Source: Tetrahymena elliotti 4EA (lineage: Eukaryota; Ciliophora; Oligohymenophorea; Hymenostomatida; Tetrahymenidae). Taken from it: a DNA stretch of 64,000 nt. Below are positions 26,831-38,841 of this stretch, piece after piece (position 1 is the first letter of the stretch; each line of letters opens with the position of its first letter). Location of the stretch: the NCBI GenBank assembly GCA_000231825.2, contig JH720342.1, forward strand, positions 255,635 to 319,634. Reading direction: 5' to 3'. Under the pieces are notes generated by a model. The model saw nothing but the letters and a program-made list of their open reading frames with translations, searched no databases and was not told the DNA's origin. A program made the translations under genes and the position numbers.

Positions 26831-26966
26831 CAGTAATCCCCATTATTCTGTCCCCCTATTTTATTTTATCCCCTTCCTAATTTCATGGAAATTCTCATTC
26901 GTTGATTTTATCACCTTAGGGGATAAAAAGGGGGGAGGAGGGGGGACAGAATAACTGGGATTACTG
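26831..26966. mobile_element. TA-flanked MITE with G/C-rich terminal inverted repeats
   Basis: Left end CAGTAATCCCCATTATTCTG and right end, read on the other strand, CAGTAATCCCAGTTATTCTG; the match continues into a C-run. TA stands outside both ends. The element is 136 bp and non-coding, and its runs of G and C stand out strongly from the surrounding A+T-rich DNA. It has the form of a pogo/Tc1-mariner MITE and lies between the two tRNA-Glu genes. Confidence 0.85.
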
Positions 26967-27397
26967 TATATATTATTATCTTTGAAAAATACAAATTAGG
27001 TTAAAAACATTTTAGCATTAATTAATCTATTTTAAATCAAACTAAAAAATAAATATATAATAGAGCCAAATTTTAAATGATTTCTCATATTCTTGAAATC
27101 AAAGAGTCAAATAAATGAAAAATATGTATAAAACCAATTACTGAGAAAAGAAATATTTAAATCATAAAAATAAACCGCAAAAACTTCAAAATTTTAGCTT
27201 ACATTAAATTATAAAAATATTTAAAAAAAGCCTTAAACCGAATGAAAGATTTCTCAAAAACTGTAATACAGATTTTCTTAGAAGTTTAATTAATGCAAAA
27301 CAATTTTTACTTGATGGTTGTAAAAAATAAATTTGATTTACTTGATAAAATGAAAAAAGAAATAATAAAAGTTTGTTTTGATGGGATGTTTATGTAA

Positions 27398-27469
27398 TCC
27401 CCTATAGTCTAGCAGGTTAGGATAGAAGGTTTTCACCCTTCAGACCCGGGTTCAAGTCCCGGTGGGGGA
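27398..27469 (+). tRNA. tRNA-Glu (anticodon TTC), copy 2
   Basis: Identical over all 72 nt to the gene at 26152, with a shared ATGTAA just upstream and a T-run terminator downstream. The rest of the flanks differ, so only the gene and its immediate borders were duplicated or kept. Confidence 0.95.
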
Positions 27470-27595
27470 AATTTTTTTATTGAAGTTTATGTTGAAAATA
27501 TAAGAATGGATGAATATTAATGTAAAATAATTAAACAAACAAAAGCAAAGATTATTTAGTTTTTAATAATATTAATTAGAATAAGAAACAAGTAA

Positions 27596-28912
27596 ATGAT
27601 TTAAAATTACAGCCAATATTCTGAGTTTTTAAGTAATTAAAGTGATTCTAGTAGGTATGTTAGATAATAATGGGATATAAACTCAGATTTTTAAGATTCT
27701 GAGCAGATGATGGATGAGAATTCTGAGAAATAGCAACAAGATTTAGGATAATTTTAACATAATTTACAAGAAGAACCAACAAAAAATGATAATGAAGAAA
27801 ATGTAATATTAAAATGTAATGAAAGTAAAATAGAGTTAGTTAAGAACTATTAGAAAAAGATAGAGAAATTTAACACATTGTTAGAGGGTAAAAGAGTAAC
27901 AAATAAGCCTAATTAAACAGAATTTCTTCCAATTAGCTTGATAAATGAGAGGATAGATGTTAATTATAAATTTTATATCTTTGGGCATATTAAAATTCCT
28001 ACAAACTTTGATAGTTAAGAAAATTCTTTACCTATTTTCAACTAAAATGCTTGTTAAAAATAGTAGAGTGGCAATACAATTATATTTGATAAAGTTATGG
28101 ATGTTTTAGAATTTTCTTCTCAGAATTTTTCTTATGGAATAAACTAGTTTTAATTCATATGCAATTTTCTATCTAACTAAAATAATTAGGCTCAAAGGGA
28201 CTTGGCTTTAGTGCTTGAAAAATATTAGTAAGAAGTTAACGTAATTCTTTCTAAGTAGAAATACTTTCAGAAAATTTCTAGTTAAATTTATAAAGAGATA
28301 GAAGAAGATTATTTGAATTTTACCTAACATGTAAAATAAAAAGTTTCCTAACTAGAAAAGGGTACGATATTTAAGTATATGGTAGGAAGAATGAATTACT
28401 TGATAGGCGATATCGAAATAACTAAATTTGGAATCAGCTAAGAATATATGAAATTAAAGGGTGTTAATAAAGAAATAATTGAATATTCTTTTATGAGAGG
28501 AAGTCAAATAAATTTGGAAAATATATACGAAACCTCTTATCACACAATTCTAAAAGATATTTAAAAAAGAATTGAAAATGATATTGAAAGTTTGACAGTT
28601 TATTTTAATATTGTAACACTTGATGGCTTCAAGCTTAATGTGAAACTTATTACTACTAAAATTAGTAGCCCTTTCAAAAGACATATATAAACACCATATG
28701 ATCATCTTGGATACATAGAATAAATTTTTGTTCACCCTAATCAACTTGAAGCCTTAAGAATATATAGATAAAATTTAGCTCTCTCTAAAAATTGTATGAC
28801 ATATGATTAATACTTAAATGTAGAAATATCAAAGCTATTTGAGTGTGTTGAGTATTCAGTTTTCTCTGAAATGTTCTTGGATAAATATTATAATTAATCT
28901 AATAACAAATGA
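27596..28912 (+). CDS. GRxNY/TFDGF-family protein, member 1 (divergent)
   Basis: Intronless frame of 439 codons from ATG 27596 to TGA 28910-28912. The N-terminal 90 residues are Q/N/E-rich. The C-terminal half shares with the six other members: a VGRMNY motif followed by DIEITKFGIS (about residues 265-285), TLDGF (about 340; TFDGF elsewhere) and VEYSVFSEMFLDKYY near the C-terminus. No transmembrane segment or signal peptide is seen, so a soluble intracellular protein is likely. The family is not one I recognise; the GRxNY...KxGxS stretch could be a small ligand-binding or PAS-like fold, but that is only a guess. This copy is the most divergent and stands alone, upstream of the VIT/VWA gene. 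Confidence 0.8.
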
Positions 28913-30148
28913 TTTTAACAGTTACTTTCTTATTTATTCTACTCAAAGTTTTTAAAAATAAAAAATTGAATAAAGTCAATCCTTCAAATATTACTTTTGG
29001 CGAAATAATCAAAATTAATTTATTTTTTGTTAAATTTAATATGTTTTCTAATTTTCCATAATAATTTAATCAACTGGAAAAGATTTTCATGAAAAAAAAA
29101 AAAATTTATGCTTTTTAAACTTTCTTTGCATCTAATATTTAAGTAATTTATTCTATTTTTTAGTCATCTGTTGTTTGATTTTTCATTTCTAATAAATTCT
29201 ATCTATGATTACCAAAGAGATTGACTTAATTCATAAAAATGTTTTAAATATCTTGTTTAATCAATAAATGATGATTATAAATTTTTTTGTTTTGTTTCTT
29301 CTTATGCTTAGAAATCAAAGAAAGAGTAAATAGGGTAAAAGATGATTAAATCTAATTAAATCTTGTAGGAGTCACTCCATTTAATTAGTTTAAATTTCTA
29401 CTTTTAAAATATGTTACAGAATTTTTCAAATAAGTAATTAAAAAATAAATACCTTACTTATTTCATCACATTAAAGAATAAATAAGGTAAAACTGATAAA
29501 ATCTTAATAAATATTGTAGGAGTCGCTCTATTTAATTAATTAAAATTTTTTCTATCAAAATAGATCATAAATTTTTCAAATAAATAATTATTAAATATCT
29601 TATTTAATCCTGATAAATTCTCAAATATTGTTTTTTAAGATTAGAATATTCAATAATCAAATTTATTGCCTTTTTAAAATATATATTTTTAATTTATTTG
29701 TTCTCTTACAAATTATGATATCAATCAAAAAATATGCTTATCTAGAAGATACAGAAAATTATAAAATATTTTCTTAAAAAATTACATACCAAACAAACTT
29801 TTATTTTTAAGATTTTAATTTTAAGTCATTAAATTCATTTGCAAAATTATTTTTGATATTTTGATTTAAATGGTAAGTAAGGGTATTTTATATAATGTTT
29901 AAAATATCTAAAAAATATAAGAAAAATGATTACATATCTTAATTCTGATTAATTACTAATTAATTATTTTTAATATGTGTCAAACAATCAAATATTTATT
30001 TCCTTTCTGAAAATGCATTCTTTATTATTTATATTACACAATATATTGAAATAATGAAATCATAACTCATATTATTTATATAAATAAATTAAAAAATATA
30101 CTTTAAAAAAGTAAAGCCATTTATAATTAAATCATAAATAATAAAATA
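28913..30148. repeat. intergenic with a ~150-bp direct duplication
   Basis: The segment around TTGTAGGAGTCACTCC (from about 29361) recurs around 29512 as TTGTAGGAGTCGCTCT. Matching flanks (TTTTTCAAATAA, TAAATAAGGTAAAA) indicate a tandem duplication of about 150 bp within 29325-29630. No coding evidence otherwise. Confidence 0.6.
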
Positions 30149-32872
30149 ATGAGTAGACTATTTAAGCTGAAGAAACTGGATTTCTAATTGGTAAGTGATA
30201 AAGATTTAGTTAATTCTACTCTTAGAAATGTTGAATATAAGTGTTAAATTATAAATAATATTCTGAAAACCAATTTAACTTAAACTTTTGTTAGTAGCAA
30301 TTCATCAAGCTAGTATACCGAATCTACTTATTATTTTCCTATTTAAGAGGGAATTTGCTTAGAATCATTTGTGGCTAAATATAACGACTAGAAAATAAAG
30401 GGTATTATCAAGGAAAAATAGTAAGCTGAAAAAGAATACCAAGAAAATAAAGATAGAGGGAATCTGGTGTCTTATGCTTAAACTTAAAAAATAAATGATG
30501 AGGATTATTGTTAAATTAAACTTGGAAATCTACCTCCTAATTAATAAGTAGAAATAATTCTTGTTTTCTCTTAGTAACTTAATTGTTATTTAAACAAGTT
30601 CTTTACTGCTTAAATTCCTTTAGTCTGTTGTTAAGATGAAATTTAAGCTAAGTTTGGAAAAAATTTGTTTAGTTTAGATTTATTTTGCACTGGAAAGATA
30701 ACTTATGCAGAAATAGAAGGACATCCAATTTAGAAAAATAGTATTGATAGCAATACTGTTAGATTTAATATAATTTAGACATAAATGAAGACAAATTTAG
30801 ATTTAAATTTATTATTTTCGTTTGAAGGCATGTTTGAACCTCAAGTAATATTTGGGTCAAGCTAAATATTTTCTAATGATTTAGTCAAATAAGCAATAAT
30901 GCCAGCGAGTCATTCAGTAATGGTATCATTTATTCCCGATTTTAATGAAAACGTTACTTCAGAAATAAATGATACTATTCGAGCTGCTATTAATTAAGGA
31001 GATAATATTTTTAGTGATAATTTCTAATAAAAATTGAATTAAGAGTTAATTAATCATTTAGATTCATCAAGAAGTGAGTTCATATTTTTATTAGATAGAA
31101 GTGGATCTATGAGTGGACAGCCTATTCAGAAGGCTTGTTAGGCTCTTATTTTATTTTTAAAGAGTCTTCCAAACGACAGCTTTTTTAATGTAATTAGCTT
31201 TGGTTCTAGATATCAACATATGTTTCCTTCATCTGTCTAATATAACAGTCAAAATCTAAAAAATTCTATTTAAAAAATATAAGCGTTTACTGCTGATTTA
31301 GGTGGAACTGAAATTCACGAACCTCTATAATAAATATTTAGTGAAAAAAGGATTTTAGGATATAACAGATAAGTATTTTTATTGACAGATGGCTAAGTAA
31401 CAAATCCTAAAGAAGTCATTAATTTAATAAAGAAAAATAACAAATTCACTAGAACTCATTGTATTGGTTTTGGTTCTGAGGTAGATCAATATTTAATTAA
31501 TTAAAGCTCATAAGCTGGTAGAGGTATTTCAAGAATGGTAAATTATAATAGTGATATATCCTAAGTAATTCTTGAAATGCTCTTACTTTGTATTACTCCT
31601 GCTCTTGACAATTTCAAAATAAAATATGATGAAAATATTTTTGAAACAATTTACCCATAAATAGATCAACTTCCTTGTTTTTTTAAAGATGAAATAATAA
31701 ACATTCACCTATTTTTCAAAGCGCATTTAGGAATGTAAAATATGACAGAATAATAAAAATAGATCGAAATAGAATATTTTGATTCACATAAAAAAATAAA
31801 TGTTAAAAAATTAATTAAATTAGAAATGCAGGATTGCTTTACATGCAACCCAGATTTGTAGTAATCTGTTTTTAAAATAGGAAAGCAACTCTATCTTAAT
31901 GAAAGAATTCCTAAAGCAAGCAATATTTTAGAAAACTACTTAGTGCAGTAATCAGTAGATTATCAAATACTAAATGAAAAGACTGCGATAATTTGTGTTA
32001 TAGAAACACTTAATGATGAAAAATAAGTCATGTTTAAAAGCTTAAAAACTTAGTAATAATCAAAATAGCAATAGAATAACTATTTAGGAAGTCAACAAGA
32101 TCAATTTTCTACATTTTCATGGTAACGTTAAAATAATCACAATCTTTTAGATATGTTAGATGATGGTAGCAATGGAGATGCATTTAGTTCATATCAAAAA
32201 TATTGCTATGAATTAAAGCAATCAATAAATTAACTTGATTCATATGAAAAAAAGACTGTTTACCTAAAAAGTAATGAATTATTAAGCAGCTAATTTACTA
32301 GTTTTAGTCATGAAGTTCAAAAAACATCAAATGTTCCTTCTAAACAGTAACAGCAAACCATTTATCAACAAATTTCTTATTTAGAATCAAATTAACCAAA
32401 AAGTCAGAATAATTAATAAAAAGTTACATAACCTATTGATCTTCTTGATTTATATGATAGCATTAATGAATAGAAACAAAATAACTAATAAAATAAGCTT
32501 GATCAAAATAATTAAAACTTTTTATGGGGCTTAAGAGGTATTTCAGATCAATAACCATTTTAAAATTAAGTTCCAAAATTGGAAGACTTGTTAAACTTAG
32601 TCAATTCATAAGGAGTATGGAAGTTTGATGAAAATTTAATCAAATAATGTAGCAAATTAGATTCTAATCTGATAAAATAGTTGTGCTACTATTTCAATTC
32701 CAATGATGCATTTATGACTTTATTTATTACTATATTTCTTGAACTTAAATACGTTTAGGATAAACCTAAATGGATACTAATAACTAAAAAATCTTTAACT
32801 TTTATATAATCCTAATTAAAGTAAGGAGCAGAAATTATACAAATACAATAGAAGATAAAGCAGCAAATTTGA
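30149..32872 (+). CDS. VIT and von Willebrand factor A domain protein
   Basis: Intronless frame of 908 codons, ATG 30149 to TGA 32870-32872. A VIT-like domain covers about residues 40-160 ([14 protein letters not shown], then [18 protein letters not shown] and a LGNLPPNQQVEI element). A VWA domain covers about 309-480: [13 protein letters not shown] gives the MIDAS DxSxS, with the Thr in LGGTEI and the Asp in LLTDGQ, so the metal site is complete. A Q-rich spacer (about 630-800) and a conserved-looking C-terminus ([23 protein letters not shown]) follow, similar in layout to PARP4-type and inter-alpha-inhibitor heavy-chain-like proteins of protists. No signal peptide is evident, so an intracellular, metal-dependent protein-binding role is more likely than secretion. 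Confidence 0.88.
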
Positions 32873-33767
32873 TTTATTTGAAAAAATATTATTAATCAAA
32901 TGTTATGTATTACTATAAGGAAAATTAGATATTATTTTAACGTTTCTGATGTCGATTTAGAAAATTTAGAATTCAAATTTAAGAGATCATTGATTATCAT
33001 ATATTGTTCAATCAATATTCATAGACCTATTACATGAAGTCCAATTGATATAATATAAAATGTTATGATTTAAACAACTTTAATCATGATAAATAAAATT
33101 ATAAATATAACTATAAAATAAAGGGAATAATATATCTAATTTTAAGAACTATTTTTGAGTGTATTTTTTGCAAGATTACATATATGTGTGAATGTATAAT
33201 AATAACACTTCTAAAATTATATTAGAATTCAATTTTCAAAAGATATTTAACTCATAAAAAGAAAAAAATATCGTTCTTATTTTTGCTAAAATTATAAATA
33301 TTATGTAAAATTTTAAGGGTAGGCGTCTTATATTAAGGTCAAGTCAGAATCTTATAAAAGAGAGAAATTTGAAAAATAAAATAAAAACTTTGATTTTAGA
33401 TCAATGATAAATCAAGATGAATATATTAAATACCGTAACATCTCATTCCCTTGTCCCTCGTTTTAGGTAAACAAACCAACGAACTAGTCAGAGAAATTTG
33501 TAAAAAACAAGGCTAACCCTCGGATTGGTTTGCACACCTAAAAGGAGGTTTTACGGTAAAAATTAATAAGAGAAAAAAAAATTGGATAAAGAAAAGAATG
33601 TTGAAGGAATATCCAAAAAATAATAACTGAATACAAAGAAATAAAAGGATATCGTGTTAATTCGATAAATAAGTTTTAACATTTAGACAAAAAGAACATT
33701 TTAATTTTTAAATTCTGTTAATCACAAGAGCATTTAAAAATATCTCTATAATTTTCATTTAAAGTAA
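32873..33767. other. intergenic, convergent 3' ends
   Basis: Lies between the stop of the VIT/VWA gene and the stop of the LRR gene on the opposite strand. Apart from the MITE at 33433 nothing was recognised. Confidence 0.5.
33433..33556. mobile_element. TA-flanked palindromic MITE
   Basis: Left end CCGTAACATCTC; right end on the other strand CCGTAAAACCTCC. A second inverted pair sits inside (TTTTAGGTAAACAAACCAA against TTTTAGGTGTGCAAACCAA). TA borders both ends. Length 124 bp, no coding capacity. Confidence 0.75.
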
Positions 33768-36700
33768 TCATTATTTTTACTTTTAAATGACTAGTCTTTT
33801 TGCTTTTAGTAATTTGAATTTCAATCTTAATGCATCTATTTCATCAATTTTATTTCCACTTTTAAAAATTTAAAAATAGTAAAATAAATATTGAATAAAG
33901 CAATATGTATTTAAAAGAATCAAAAAAACATAAAAATTTTAATGAAAACTCAAAATAAAAATTCAGGAATGAGTCTAACAAAAATCAGGTAAACCAACAA
34001 AAATTAGTCAGTCACATAAAATGAGGTCTTAAAATTGAATAACTAATATTGAAGCAATATTTTTACTTCAGTTCAAGAGTCAAAGCTAATAGATTAGAGC
34101 ATTTTGCTAACTCTCCTAATCCTTAAGTCCCCATTTTACCAAAATTATTTTTACTTGTAAGAATTTAAAAAATAAATAGCGAATAAAGAAATAAATGAAA
34201 AAAGCATACAAATTTAAAATAAATTTCAAAACTAAATTTAAAAGTTAATGAATGTATCAGTAAAATAAATATCAAGTAAATGAATCAAAAGTAGTCAGTC
34301 ACTCATAAATTGAAATCTTTATTGATTAATTCATAAATCATAATTAATTTTGAAACATTATTTTTACATCAAGTTAAGAGCCAAAATTTAGAGATTGGAA
34401 CATTTTGCTAACTCATATCCTAATCCTTGAACACCTATCTCTCCAATATTATTCCACCTTTCAAATATTTATAAAAATACATATTGAATAATATGTAAAA
34501 GAATGAGAAAAAAATAGCAATTTGAATTAAATCGGAAAAATAAAAATAAAAATTCAGGAATGATCTTAGCAAATATCAACTCAACCAACAAAAATGAGTC
34601 AGTTAATCTCTCATAAATCAAAGTCTTTACTTATTGTTTTAAAAATGCTTAATTAATACTGAAACACTATTTTTACCCAAGCAAAAGAGTTAAAGTTTTA
34701 AGATTAGAGCACTTTGCTAAACAAGATCCTAATCCCTATGTGCCTATTTCACCAATATTATTTTTACTTTTAAAAAATTATAGAAATAAATATTCAGTAA
34801 AGAAATAAAAAAAAAGAATGAAAAAAGCATAAAATTTCAATAAAATCTGAAATCTCAATATAAAATTTAAAATCACAGCTAAATAGAATTGATGTAGGCC
34901 ACCAAAATTAGCCAGTTGTTGCTCATAAATTAAAGTCTTCAAAAATACATAATTAATATTAAAACACAATTTTTACTCTAGTTAAAGACTTAATGTTTAC
35001 AGATTAGAGCACTTTGCTAATCCGAATCCTAATCCTTTTACCCCCATCTCACCAATATAATTCCCACTTTTAAAAAATAATAAAAATAAATATTGAATAA
35101 AGAAATGTGTAAAAGAGCAAAAAAAACAAATTATAAAAGATAAGTTGCCAAATAAATAATTATCAAGTAAACCAACCAAAATTAGTCAGTCACTGATAAA
35201 CTGAAATCTTTAGTTATTCATTCAAAAGAGCAAATAATTAATTTTGAACAACTATTTTTACATTAAATCAATAGTAAACATTTTGAGATTAGAGCATTTT
35301 GCTAACTCCAATCCTAATCCTTATAAACCTATTTCACCAATATTATTCCTACTTTTCAAAATAATAAAAAAAAATATTGAATAAAGAAAGTATTATTTAA
35401 AAGGAAAACATTTCAAAAATAAAAATTGAAGGAATGAAACAAACAAATATTAAGTCAACTAACCAAAATTAGTCAGTCAATAGCTTATTAAATGATGTCT
35501 TTGTTTAGTTTTTCTATTATACAATACATATTTAATATTGAATCAAAATTTTTACAAGAAGCGAAGAGTCAAACTTTTGAGATTAGAGCTCTTTACTAAC
35601 TCAGATCCTAATCCCTACAAACCCATATCACCAATATTATTCCTACTTTTAATAAATTATAAAAATAAATATTGAAAATAATAAAATGTAAAAGAATGAA
35701 AAATAAATTAAATCTAAAAATTAAAAAAAAATCAGTAATGAGCTCAACAAAGATCATTTAAACCAACAAAAATAAATCAATCGTCATAAATTGAATTCTT
35801 TCTTAATTCATTCATCGATTCTTGATTCATTCATTCATTGATTCTTGATTCATTCATTCATTGATTCTTGATTGATTCAAAAAATGATGGTTAATATTGA
35901 AATACTGGTTTACTGTAGATAAACACTGAGTGTTTAGAGATTAGAGCACTTTGCTAAGCCAAATCCCAACCCTTATATACCCACTTCACCAACATTATTT
36001 TCGCTTTCATAAAATTATAAAAATAACTATTGAATAAAAAAAATTTATTAAAAAGAAAAATGAAGAGATGAGTCAGCCAAATAAATATGCAGTAAACTAA
36101 CCCAAATTAATCAGTTGCTCAACTCATTCAAAAAAGAAAAATTAATATCCAAACACTATTTTTACTTCAGGTTAAGAGCCAAAGTTTAGAGATTAGAGCA
36201 TTTTGCAAGCTCAGATGCTAATCCTTATGTGCCCATTTCACCAATATTATTTTCACTTTTCAAAAATTAAAAAAATAAATATTAAATTAAGCATTATGTA
36301 AAAGAATGTGAGATAAATTAAATCTGAAAACCGAAAGTAAAAATTAAGGAATAACCCAAACAAATACAATGTAAGCCAATCAAAATTAGATTCTCATAAA
36401 TTGAAATTTTTATGTCAAAAATTAAAAAAGAAAATTAAAACACTATTTTTACATCAGGTTAAGAGTCAAAGTTTAGAGATTAGAGCATTTTGCTATCTCA
36501 GATCCTAATCCCTATGCACCAATCTCACCAATATTATTCCCACTTTTAAAAATATAAACATAAATATTGATTTAAGTAATATGTAAAAGAATGTGAAAAT
36601 TAATTAGTATTGATTAATTGATTGATTTAAAAATACATAATTAAAATAGAAACACTATTTTTACTCTAAGTAAAGACTTAATGTTTAGAGTTTCAAGCAT

Positions 36701-37777
36701 TTGGCTATATCAGATCCTAATTTTTAAGCACCTCTTTCACCAAAATTATTCCACCTTTCAAAAGTTTATAAAAATAAGCATTGAATAAAGAAAAATTTTA
36801 AAATAAGAAAAACATAAACAAATTTGAATTCAATCAAAAAAAAACTAAAAGTAAAAATTAAGGAATGTGCTTAAAAAATATCAAGTTAACGAAAACACTT
36901 AATTAATTATCGAAACATTATTTTTACTCGAGTTAAAGACATAGTGTTTATAGATTAGAGCATTTTGCTAAACCAGATCCTAATCCTTATGCTCCAATTT
37001 CACCAATATTATTCCTACTTTTATACAATTATAAAAATAAATATTGAATAAAGTAACAAGGAAAGGAAGGATAGAAACATAGAAATATGAATTAAATATA
37101 AAAACTAATTGTAAAAATTAAGGAATGAGCCAAACAAGTATCAAATAAACCAACCCAAATAAGTCAGTTAATCTCATAAATTGAAGTGCTAATTTATTCA
37201 TTCAAAAACCCATAATTATTATCTAAAACTATTTTTACTAGAGGTCAAGAGTCAAAGTTTAGAGATTAGAGCATTTTCCTAGCTCTCCTAATCCTTATGC
37301 TCCCATTTCCCTAATATTATTCCCACTTTTTAAAAATAAAAAAAAGAAATATTGATTGAATAAAGAAATAGTAAGGGATTAGAAAAATTTGAACTAAATC
37401 AGAAAATAAAAGTCAAAATTAAGGAATGAGACAAAAAAATATTAAGCAAACCAAATTTAATCAATCACTCATAAATTGAGCTCCTTATTTATTCATTCAG
37501 AAAAAGTTATTTAATTTTTACCTCAGGTTAAGAGTCAGAGTTTAGAGATTAGAGCATTTTGCCAATTCAGATCCTAATCCTTACCCACCTGCTTCACCAA
37601 TATTATTCCACCTTTAAAAAAATGATATTGAAAAAAGAAATACTTGAAGAAATTAGAAAAACATAAAAATTTGAACTCAATCTGAAAACCAAAAGTAAAA
37701 ATTAGGGAATGAGTCAAACAAAATATTTAGCAAACAAACCAAACTCAATCAGTCACTCAATTACTCAATTGAAGTCT

Positions 37778-37832
<55 letters not shown>

Positions 37833-37887
37833 TTCATTCATTCATTCATTCAAACAATCAGTATTGAAAAAATATTTTTACATTAGG
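33768..37887 (-). CDS. leucine-rich-repeat gene, one exon per repeat, 5' end in the gap
   Basis: At least 14 minus-strand exons, one about every 210-360 bp. The conserved cores lie near 37546, 37263, 36951, 36688, 36478, 36191, 35939, 35581, 35286, 35001, 34701, 34393 and 34091, and the terminal exon is 33858-33768. The best exon, 37611-37522, is 90 nt and reads WNNIGEAGGQGLGSELAKCS then NLQTLTLNLR before GTAAAAA. Each exon starts after an AAAAG acceptor and ends at GTAAAAAT. The last exon (GNKIDEIDALRLKFKLLKAK...) ends in TGA. These are ribonuclease-inhibitor-type LRRs of the kind abundant in ciliates and are expected to form a curved protein-binding surface. The repeats are unusually alike, including their introns, which points to recent amplification. 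The upstream part runs into the assembly gap, so the N-terminus and any partner domain are unknown. Confidence 0.8.
35804..35880. repeat. short tandem repeat in an LRR intron
   Basis: A 27-bp unit of the form TTCATTCATTGATTCTTGAT occurs about 2.8 times inside one of the LRR-gene introns, making that intron about 60 bp longer than its neighbours. Confidence 0.8.
37780..37857. repeat. (TTTA)n and (TTCA)n microsatellite
   Basis: About 14 TTTA units followed by TTCA units directly before the assembly gap. It lies in an intron of the LRR gene. Confidence 0.9.
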
Positions 37888-38841
37888 NNNNNNNNNNNNN
37901 NNNNNNNNNNNNNNNNNNNNNNNNNNNNNNNNNNNNNNNNNNNNNNNNNNNNNNNNNNNNNNNNNNNNNNNNNNNNNNNNNNNNNNNNNNNNNNNNNNNN
38001 NNNNNNNNNNNNNNNNNNNNNNNNNNNNNNNNNNNNNNNNNNNNNNNNNNNNNNNNNNNNNNNNNNNNNNNNNNNNNNNNNNNNNNNNNNNNNNNNNNNN
38101 NNNNNNNNNNNNNNNNNNNNNNNNNNNNNNNNNNNNNNNNNNNNNNNNNNNNNNNNNNNNNNNNNNNNNNNNNNNNNNNNNNNNNNNNNNNNNNNNNNNN
38201 NNNNNNNNNNNNNNNNNNNNNNNNNNNNNNNNNNNNNNNNNNNNNNNNNNNNNNNNNNNNNNNNNNNNNNNNNNNNNNNNNNNNNNNNNNNNNNNNNNNN
38301 NNNNNNNNNNNNNNNNNNNNNNNNNNNNNNNNNNNNNNNNNNNNNNNNNNNNNNNNNNNNNNNNNNNNNNNNNNNNNNNNNNNNNNNNNNNNNNNNNNNN
38401 NNNNNNNNNNNNNNNNNNNNNNNNNNNNNNNNNNNNNNNNNNNNNNNNNNNNNNNNNNNNNNNNNNNNNNNNNNNNNNNNNNNNNNNNNNNNNNNNNNNN
38501 NNNNNNNNNNNNNNNNNNNNNNNNNNNNNNNNNNNNNNNNNNNNNNNNNNNNNNNNNNNNNNNNNNNNNNNNNNNNNNNNNNNNNNNNNNNNNNNNNNNN
38601 NNNNNNNNNNNNNNNNNNNNNNNNNNNNNNNNNNNNNNNNNNNNNNNNNNNNNNNNNNNNNNNNNNNNNNNNNNNNNNNNNNNNNNNNNNNNNNNNNNNN
38701 NNNNNNNNNNNNNNNNNNNNNNNNNNNNNNNNNNNNNNNNNNNNNNNNNNNNNNNNNNNNNNNNNNNNNNNNNNNNNNNNNNNNNNNNNNNNNNNNNNNN
38801 NNNNNNNNNNNNNNNNNNNNNNNNNNNNNNNNNNNNNNNNN
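37888..38841. other. assembly gap (N run)
   Basis: About 950 unknown bases. It begins just after TTTTTACATTAGG, the sequence that flanks the exon end of each LRR unit, so the gap starts inside one more repeat unit and probably hides several near-identical copies. Confidence 0.99.

Noticed and set aside
34778..35179. Two minus-strand frames read as independent small proteins
   Set aside because: The second contains one LRR exon plus translated intron; both are pieces of the exon-per-repeat LRR gene, not separate genes.
33900..37880. CRISPR-like array (regularly spaced ~100-bp cores)
   Set aside because: The cores translate as LRRs with splice signals on the minus strand, spacing is irregular, and the host is a eukaryote.
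33900..37880. Plus-strand protein repeat (HFANSDPNPYAPISPILFP)
   Set aside because: The plus-strand reading has an attractive repeat but no donor site after each core; the minus strand gives LRRs with proper acceptors and donors.
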